Shown here: positions 6,440 through 10,862 of the stretch, piece by piece
Numbering within the stretch: position 1 is the first letter of the stretch
Layout of the letters: each line of letters starts with the position of its first letter
Assembly (NCBI GenBank): GCA_947466005.1
Contig: CANIBV010000051.1
Location: 1 to 10,862 of the forward strand
Reading direction: 5' to 3'
DNA: 10,862 nt
Origin: Spartobacteria bacterium
GTDB lineage: Bacteria > Verrucomicrobiota > Verrucomicrobiia > Chthoniobacterales > UBA6821
Notes under the pieces: generated by a model
Told to the model about the DNA's origin: nothing
The model's database searches: none
The model's input: the letters and a program-made list of their open reading frames with translations, nothing else
Made by a program: the position numbers and the translations under genes

Positions 6440-7255
6440 ATGATCGTCACGGACCCATCCCTTCGGGACCGGATCTCAGATAATCCGCGCCTCGGCCACC
6501 GAACCCGCTCGATCCTCCGCTACGGGGATCAACTTGCGGGAAGGAGCGCTTACCTTGAGGCGCTCCATGTCCATGAAGCACCCGGCGGTCCCATGCTTCC
6601 CCGCTACCGGTGGTCGGATCCCTCCGGCAAGCCGGCCTATCGGATCGGAATCTTCGCCGGAATCCATGGAGATGAGCAGTCGGGCGTGGTCGCCGCACTA
6701 CAAATTCTCCATCACCTGAGCCAGGAAACTCATCTGGGACGCTTCCTCGAGCTTTTCGTCTACCCCGTCTGCAACCCTTGGGGCTTCGACGCGAACCGCC
6801 GCGAAGGGGAATCGGGTAAGGATCTGAATCGCTGCTTCTGGGGGGAGACTGAGGAGGGCGAAGTGAGACTCTTGGAACAGGAACTCAGAGCCAAACGCTT
6901 TGATGGGATTATTGCTCTCCACACCGATGATACTAGTGAGGGGATCTACGGTTACGTGAACGGCAGCACCCTCACCCGCCATCTTCTTGAGCCCGCCCTT
7001 CATGCTGCCTCATCTCTCCTTCCACGGGACGTCCGTCCTGAAATCGATACCCACCGGGCGGATCGCTCGATCATTACGGGCGGTTACAGGGGTATCCTCG
7101 CCTCACCCCCTGACCAGCATCCGAAACCAGTCGAAATCGTTTTCGAGACTCCCCATCACGCCCCCCTCGGACTCCAAGTGGAAGCCCATCTGGCAGCGCT
7201 GAAAGAAATCTTGCACCTTTTCCCTCAAATCAGCTCGCAGGGAATGGATATTTAA
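6440..7255 (+). CDS. Zinc-dependent M14-family / aspartoacylase-like hydrolase
   Basis: This is a metallohydrolase of the M14 carboxypeptidase / succinylglutamate desuccinylase-aspartoacylase superfamily. Members cleave a C-terminal residue from peptides or an acyl group from an amino acid. The protein has 271 residues from the ATG at 6440. The zinc motif is GIHGDEQSG (74-82, H76 and E79) and the third ligand is H161 in IIALHTDD. NPWGFDANRREGE (112-124) and KDLNR (127-131) match the substrate-binding arginine region, and E236 in EIVFETPHH is the likely catalytic glutamate. No signal peptide is evident, so it is probably cytoplasmic. It lies 31 bp after sbp and just before cysT, so it is almost certainly co-transcribed with them. 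The substrate cannot be read from sequence. The start is uncertain by a few codons. Confidence 0.82.
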   Translation: MIVTDPSLRDRISDNPRLGHRTRSILRYGDQLAGRSAYLEALHVHEAPGGPMLPRYRWSDPSGKPAYRIGIFAGIHGDEQSGVVAALQILHHLSQETHLGRFLELFVYPVCNPWGFDANRREGESGKDLNRCFWGETEEGEVRLLEQELRAKRFDGIIALHTDDTSEGIYGYVNGSTLTRHLLEPALHAASSLLPRDVRPEIDTHRADRSIITGGYRGILASPPDQHPKPVEIVFETPHHAPLGLQVEAHLAALKEILHLFPQISSQGMDI

Positions 7256-7321
7256 GGGATTAAGGAAGGGTCTCCAGCAATGGACGATCTGTTTTCACGT
7301 TATTCAATTTCATCTTTTACC

Positions 7322-8149
7322 ATGACCAAGAACAAACATGTCATGCCCGGCTTCAGGACGAGCGTGGGATGGTCCGTGACTTGGGTCTCCCTGCTGGTTC
7401 TCCTTCCTTTGGCTGCGTTGGTTGGCAAGACGGCATCCGGGGGATGGGAACACTTCTGGGAGACGATCACCGACCCGGAGGTTGTCGCCACCTACCGGGT
7501 CACTTTCGGGATCTCCTTCATCGCCGCCCTCATCAACGGTGTGTTCGGATTCCTCGCCGCCTGGATCTTCGCACGGTACGACTTTCCAGGTCGTCGTCTA
7601 CTGGAAGCGGCAACCGATCTCCCGTTCGCCCTGCCGACTGCAGTGGCAGGCATCGCACTGACGGCCCTCTATTCGCCCAGCGAGTGGATCGGACAATACC
7701 TTGAACCTCTTGGCATCAAGGTTGCATTCGCTCCTGCCGGTGTGCTGATCGCCATGATCTTCATCGGCTTTCCCTTTGTCGTCCGCGCCGTCCAACCGGT
7801 CATTGAGGATCTCTCCGCTGATGTCGAGGAGGCGGCAGCCTGCCTTGGGGCCAACCGCTGGCAGACGATCCGGTTCGTCATCCTCCCCCCCCTCCTTCCA
7901 GCCCTGTTTACCGGGATCATCATGTCCTACGGTCGGGCTGTCGGGGAATACGGCTCCATCGTTTTCATCTCCGGAAACATTCCCTTCCAGACTGAGATCA
8001 CCCCTCTCATGATCTTCCAGAAACTGGAACAGTACGACTACACGGGAGCCGCAGCACTCGGCTTCACGATGCTTCTTGCCTCACTCGTGATCGTTCTGAT
8101 CGGCAACAGGCTGCAGTCCTGGGGCAACCGATTCCGTAAAATCGCTTAA
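7322..8149 (+). CDS. cysT: Sulfate ABC transporter permease CysT (CysU)
   Basis: This is one of the two inner-membrane permeases forming the channel of the sulfate/thiosulfate transporter. From the ATG at 7322 it has 275 residues, against 277 in E. coli CysU, and begins MTKNKHVMPGFRTSVGW, aligning with the family's LPGF motif. An alternative ATG at 7280 adds 14 residues and is the only start in the window with a fair SD (AGGAAGGG, 7263-7270). I preferred 7322 on homology, but 7280 is possible. About six hydrophobic segments are seen, including WVSLLVLLPLAALV, VLIAMIFIGFPFVV and LGFTMLLASLVIVLIG. DLPFALPTAVAGIALTALY is a family signature. The cytoplasmic EAA loop that contacts the ATPase reads VEEAAACLGANRWQTIRFV. 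cysW follows after 19 bp. Confidence 0.94.
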   Translation: MTKNKHVMPGFRTSVGWSVTWVSLLVLLPLAALVGKTASGGWEHFWETITDPEVVATYRVTFGISFIAALINGVFGFLAAWIFARYDFPGRRLLEAATDLPFALPTAVAGIALTALYSPSEWIGQYLEPLGIKVAFAPAGVLIAMIFIGFPFVVRAVQPVIEDLSADVEEAAACLGANRWQTIRFVILPPLLPALFTGIIMSYGRAVGEYGSIVFISGNIPFQTEITPLMIFQKLEQYDYTGAAALGFTMLLASLVIVLIGNRLQSWGNRFRKIA

Positions 8150-8168
8150 TCATACCGTTTCAAGCGCC

Positions 8169-9095
8169 ATGGCCAGCTTCATCGATTTCCGTAACCCTCC
8201 CGGCAGTGACCGAAGGGCTGATACCGCGGTCCGCGCCACCGCCGAACCGCGATGGATTCGCAGAATCCTGATCGGGATCGTCGTGTTCTTTTTCTTCCTT
8301 TTTCTGCTTCTTCCGCTTGTCGTCGTCTTCCAGGGAGCCCTGGTAAAAGGCGTGGGTGTCTTGAAGGAGGCCTTCACCGATCAGGACATTCTCCACTCGA
8401 TCTGGATGACCCTTATCGTGGCACTCATCACTGTGCCGGCGAATACGGCCTTTGGCATCGCGGCCGCCTGGGCCGTCACTCGCTACCATTTCTCGGGGCG
8501 ACAAGTCCTGCTGGCCCTGATCGATCTACCCCTCTGGGTTTCACCGGTGATCGGGGGCCTCATCTACGTCCTTCTCTACGGACGGCGCGGCTACTTCGGC
8601 CCGTGGCTGCAGGCCCACGACATCAAGATCATCTTCGCTCTCCCCGGCATGGTGATGGCCACGACATTCGTCACCTTCCCCTTCGTTGCCAGAAGCCTTA
8701 TTCCGCTCATGCAAGCGCAGGGAGTTGAGGAGGAGGAAGCAGCCCTGACGCTCGGGGCAAGCGGCTTCCAGATCTTGCGGCGGATCACCCTGCCCAAGAT
8801 CAAGTGGGGCCTCTTCTACGGAGTCATCCTTTGCAATGCGCGTGCCATGGGTGAGTTCGGTGCCGTCAGCGTCGTCTCAGCCAAGATCAGCGGCAAGACC
8901 AACACGATGCCGCTCGAGATCGAGCGCCTCTACAACGACTACCTCTTTCCTCAGGCTTTCGCCGTCGCCTCTGCACTCGCAATCCTGGCTCTCATCACGC
9001 TTGGACTGAAGACACTCGCCGAGTGGAAGAACAAGCGGCAGTTCGAGGCCGGTCAACGCTCACTGCTCGAACCCACGATCGAGGCTACCCGATAG
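8169..9095 (+). CDS. cysW: Sulfate ABC transporter permease CysW
   Basis: This is the second inner-membrane permease and partner of CysT. It has 308 residues; E. coli CysW has 291. The difference lies largely in a hydrophilic N-terminal region (residues 1-32, rich in Arg and Asp) before the first membrane segment ILIGIVVFFFFLFLLLPLVV. Family signatures are DLPLWVSPVIGGLIYVLLYG, the EAA loop EEEAALTLGASGFQILRRI, and NARAMGEFGAVSVVSAKISG near the C-terminal third. About six membrane segments are apparent. The phrases distinguish it from CysT, which keeps GRAVGEYGSIVFISG at the equivalent place. No SD precedes the ATG. A pyrimidine-rich 68-bp gap with a tandem repeat separates it from cysA. Confidence 0.94.
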   Translation: MASFIDFRNPPGSDRRADTAVRATAEPRWIRRILIGIVVFFFFLFLLLPLVVVFQGALVKGVGVLKEAFTDQDILHSIWMTLIVALITVPANTAFGIAAAWAVTRYHFSGRQVLLALIDLPLWVSPVIGGLIYVLLYGRRGYFGPWLQAHDIKIIFALPGMVMATTFVTFPFVARSLIPLMQAQGVEEEEAALTLGASGFQILRRITLPKIKWGLFYGVILCNARAMGEFGAVSVVSAKISGKTNTMPLEIERLYNDYLFPQAFAVASALAILALITLGLKTLAEWKNKRQFEAGQRSLLEPTIEATR

Positions 9096-9122
9096 CCTTC
9101 CCTCCATCGTGTCCCTTCTTTT

Positions 9123-9150
9123 ATCCTTCAGCCTATATCCTTCAACCTTT
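9123..9150. repeat. Two-copy 14-base tandem repeat before cysA
   Basis: ATCCTTCAGCCTAT (9123-9136) is followed directly by ATCCTTCAACCTTT (9137-9150), 12 of 14 bases identical. It lies in a pyrimidine-rich spacer ending 13 bases before the cysA ATG. It may be a replication-slippage product; no function is evident. Confidence 0.6.
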
Positions 9151-9163
9151 TGACTTTTCCCTC

Positions 9164-9889
9164 ATGAGCATCGAGATCAAATCACTACATAAGAGCTTCG
9201 GAGCTTTCCCTGCAGTGAACGACGTGACCCTCCATATCGAAACTGGCGAAATGGTGGCCTTCTTGGGCCCCAGCGGCTCGGGAAAGACGACACTCCTCCG
9301 CATCATCGCAGGGTTGGAATTCGCCGACCGCGGCGAAGTCTATTTCCATGGCGAGAACGTGACGCCCAAGAGCGCGAACGAGCGCAAGGCAGGCTTCGTC
9401 TTCCAGAGTTACGCCCTGTTCAACCACATGACCATCTTCGAGAATATCGCCTTCGGTCTTCGTGTGGCACCCCGCGGTAAACGACTCTCCCAGGAGAAGA
9501 TTCGGGAGCGCGTGAACTCGCTGCTCGAGACGATCCAGCTTCCCGGCCTGGCCAACCGCTTTCCCTCTCAACTCTCGGGCGGTCAGCGCCAGAGAGTTGC
9601 CTTTGCAAGGGCTCTCGCGGTCGAACCGAGGGTCCTGCTCCTCGACGAGCCCTTCGGTGCGCTCGATGCCAAAGTCCGGCGGGAACTACGCCGATGGTTG
9701 GCCGAGTTTCACGAGAAAACCCATCTCACGAGCCTCTTCGTCACCCACGACCAAGAGGAGGCCTTCGAGGTGGCGGATCGGATCGTGATCATCGACAAGG
9801 GAGCTATCCAACAGATCGGAACTCCGGACGAGATACGGTCGGGATCCGGCAACACCTTCGTGAAGGAGTTCCTAGCGCTCCACATTTAG
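9164..9889 (+). CDS. cysA: Sulfate ABC transporter ATPase, short form
   Basis: This is the ATP-hydrolysing subunit that powers CysT/CysW on the cytoplasmic face. All nucleotide-binding motifs are present: Walker A GPSGSGKTT (35-43), Q-loop FQSYALFNHMT (80-90), signature LSGGQRQR (137-144), Walker B VLLLDEP (157-163), D-loop GALD (165-168) and switch histidine in VTHDQEEA (193-200). The first loop FQSYALFNHMT and GALDAKVRRELRRWL are typical of CysA. The protein has only 241 residues, against 365 for E. coli CysA, so the C-terminal regulatory/TOBE-like region is absent. No continuation of it was found in the next 230 bases in another frame. The ATG at 9164 gives the family N-terminus MSIEIKSLHKSFG; the frame stays open upstream into cysW without homology. 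No SD precedes it. This is the last gene of the transporter operon. Confidence 0.94.
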   Translation: MSIEIKSLHKSFGAFPAVNDVTLHIETGEMVAFLGPSGSGKTTLLRIIAGLEFADRGEVYFHGENVTPKSANERKAGFVFQSYALFNHMTIFENIAFGLRVAPRGKRLSQEKIRERVNSLLETIQLPGLANRFPSQLSGGQRQRVAFARALAVEPRVLLLDEPFGALDAKVRRELRRWLAEFHEKTHLTSLFVTHDQEEAFEVADRIVIIDKGAIQQIGTPDEIRSGSGNTFVKEFLALHI

Positions 9890-10026
9890 CCCCCTCTCCG
9901 GGAATCCCCCGCGCCCATCTTTCCCTGATGCAGGTTCTCGTCGACCTCCTTGAGGCTCGGAAGAGTTTTTATGCTGAACCTTTTCCTGAGTTGGCTTGAT
10001 TGGCCATTGCTTCGCATTTGAACTCG

Positions 10027-10094
10027 GGCTTCCCCAAGCCACTCGCCCCTGCCGGGGCTGCTTCGCAGTCCTATCAGCTCCCGCCAGTCGCTGA
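10027..10094 (+). other. Cluster of hairpins in the convergent spacer
   Basis: The 232-base gap between cysA and the alkaline phosphatase holds no gene I can recognise. Three inverted repeats follow one another: GGCTT-CCCC-AAGCC (10027-10040), GCCCC-TGCC-GGGGC (10045-10058) and TCAGC/GCTGA (10074-10078 and 10090-10094). This suggests a structured 3' untranslated region that may protect the transcript end or help termination. Confidence 0.4.
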
Positions 10095-10102
10095 TTTGTT
10101 AC

Positions 10103-10121
10103 ATCTGAATTTCAGATTTTT
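10103..10121 (+). terminator. Terminator-like hairpin with T-run after cysA
   Basis: ATCTGA-ATT-TCAGAT is followed directly by a T-run, matching the layout of a Rho-independent terminator for + strand transcripts although the stem is AT-rich. It ends right beside the stop codon of the convergent alkaline phosphatase gene (10122-10124) and would close the sulfate transporter operon. Confidence 0.5.
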
Positions 10122-10862
10122 CTACTTTCCTGCATTGATCGCCTTGGAGAGAAGCGCATAGATCTGCGTGTTATCAATGTGCCCGTGGAAATCTTCCGAA
10201 CCGGGACCTGCGGCCACGAGCCAGACATCACCGCCGGTATGCTGGGAGGCGCGTCCGTAAATCGCGGCCGGCTGTGAGTGATCGAGAGCCAAGGGATCGT
10301 TGCTTGATCCATGGAGGCGGGTCGTGAGATCGGCTCCAACTGGTCCTTCTGGACCTCCCGGTCCCGTGGCCCACGTGAATGTGGAACTCTTGGAAATAGG
10401 ACTCTCGGTCAGAAGAGCATCCCCCCGGAGAGAGCGCGGCACCGGGGCATTGAAGGCAAAGCCGCCATTATTGTGGTCAGTCGTGGCGATCACCAAAACA
10501 TCCTTCGGCAGCTTCTCTTTGAGCAGTGCCATCATGGCGTCGAGCTCCAGAACTTCTCCAATCGCACGCTTGGCTTGATTCTGATGGCAAGCCTTGTCGG
10601 GGAGACTCGCTTCAACAAAGAGGAAGAAGGGGCGCTTGTCCCGGAGCATCAGGTCCAGAGTCCCACCTACCATGTCCTTGAGCCGGAGCGTGCGAGTCCC
10701 GTCCGCGTAGTAAGGAAAGACATCGGGATAAAAGGTGCCCAGCACCGGCTTCTTCAGCACGTTTCCGGCCTTCACGTAGGCCACGAAATCCTCCCATTGG
10801 GAGAAGGCCAACACCGGTCGCTTCTGTAGTTCCTTCTCAGTCTGCTTGGCTGTCTGGAGATC
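10122..10862 (-). CDS. Alkaline phosphatase, PhoA family (C-terminal part, cut by window edge)
   Basis: This is the end of a metal-dependent phosphomonoesterase that releases inorganic phosphate, usually in the periplasm. The 246 visible residues run to the window edge with no stop, so the N-terminus, the phosphorylated serine and any signal peptide lie outside; the GTG at 10814 is internal, not the start. Counting from that codon, the metal ligands are E68 (FLFVEAS), D73 and H77 (PDKACHQ), D113 and H114 (ATTDHNNGG) and H192 (ASQHTGGDV). These match E322, D327, H331, D369, H370 and H412 of E. coli PhoA. The ending AAGPGSEDFHGHIDNTQIY is typical of the family. It converges on the sulfate operon and is regulated separately; phosphate control is likely but its promoter is outside the window. 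Confidence 0.93.
   Translation of the reverse strand, partial: DLQTAKQTEKELQKRPVLAFSQWEDFVAYVKAGNVLKKPVLGTFYPDVFPYYADGTRTLRLKDMVGGTLDLMLRDKRPFFLFVEASLPDKACHQNQAKRAIGEVLELDAMMALLKEKLPKDVLVIATTDHNNGGFAFNAPVPRSLRGDALLTESPISKSSTFTWATGPGGPEGPVGADLTTRLHGSSNDPLALDHSQPAAIYGRASQHTGGDVWLVAAGPGSEDFHGHIDNTQIYALLSKAINAGK

Noticed and set aside
6415..6457. TGGGTC/GACCCA inverted repeat around the M14 gene start
   Set aside because: The loop is about 30 bases and half the repeat is coding sequence; probably chance.
9023..9163. N-terminal extension of CysA into the end of cysW
   Set aside because: The overlap region is out of frame with cysW and has no ABC ATPase similarity; the family start is at 9164.

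Overview
The window is about 10.9 kb of GC-rich bacterial chromosome, densely packed with genes. All genes but one lie on the + strand. Every product is a core metabolic or nutrient-uptake protein, and there is no sign of phage, transposon, CRISPR or plasmid functions. Almost no gene has a Shine-Dalgarno (SD) sequence; starts usually follow A/C-rich or pyrimidine-rich leaders. Together with GC content and protein character this suggests a PVC-group bacterium such as Verrucomicrobiota, but the taxonomic guess is weak inference.

Region 1 (about 110-3498) is a TCA-cycle block: sucC and sucD (the two subunits of succinyl-CoA synthetase), then a short-form citrate synthase. The gaps of 40 and 37 bp suggest one transcript, probably from a promoter with a perfect TATAAT at 175-180. 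Region 2 (3499-3716) is a spacer holding the degraded C-terminal end of a DUF2892/YgaP-type membrane protein.

Region 3 (3717-9889) is a sulfur-assimilation block. It holds a long-form serine O-acetyltransferase (cysE) and an Rrf2-family regulator with three clustered cysteines. A divergent sulfate-binding protein (sbp), a zinc-dependent M14/aspartoacylase-like hydrolase, two permeases (cysT, cysW) and a short ATPase (cysA) follow. CysE makes O-acetylserine, the carbon acceptor for sulfide; the ABC transporter brings in the sulfur source; the Rrf2 protein is the obvious candidate regulator. A promoter with an extended -10 and an inverted repeat just upstream of its -35 lies before sbp.

Region 4 (9890-10862) is a hairpin-rich convergent spacer with a terminator-like element. 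It is followed by the C-terminal 246 residues of a PhoA-family alkaline phosphatase on the - strand, cut by the window edge.

The most interesting points are in region 3. The binding protein has lost a serine that contacts sulfate in the characterised Salmonella protein and has a rewritten ligand loop. A hydrolase gene sits in the middle of the transporter operon. Together these raise the possibility that the transporter handles something other than, or in addition to, plain sulfate. No wholly new system is demonstrated.
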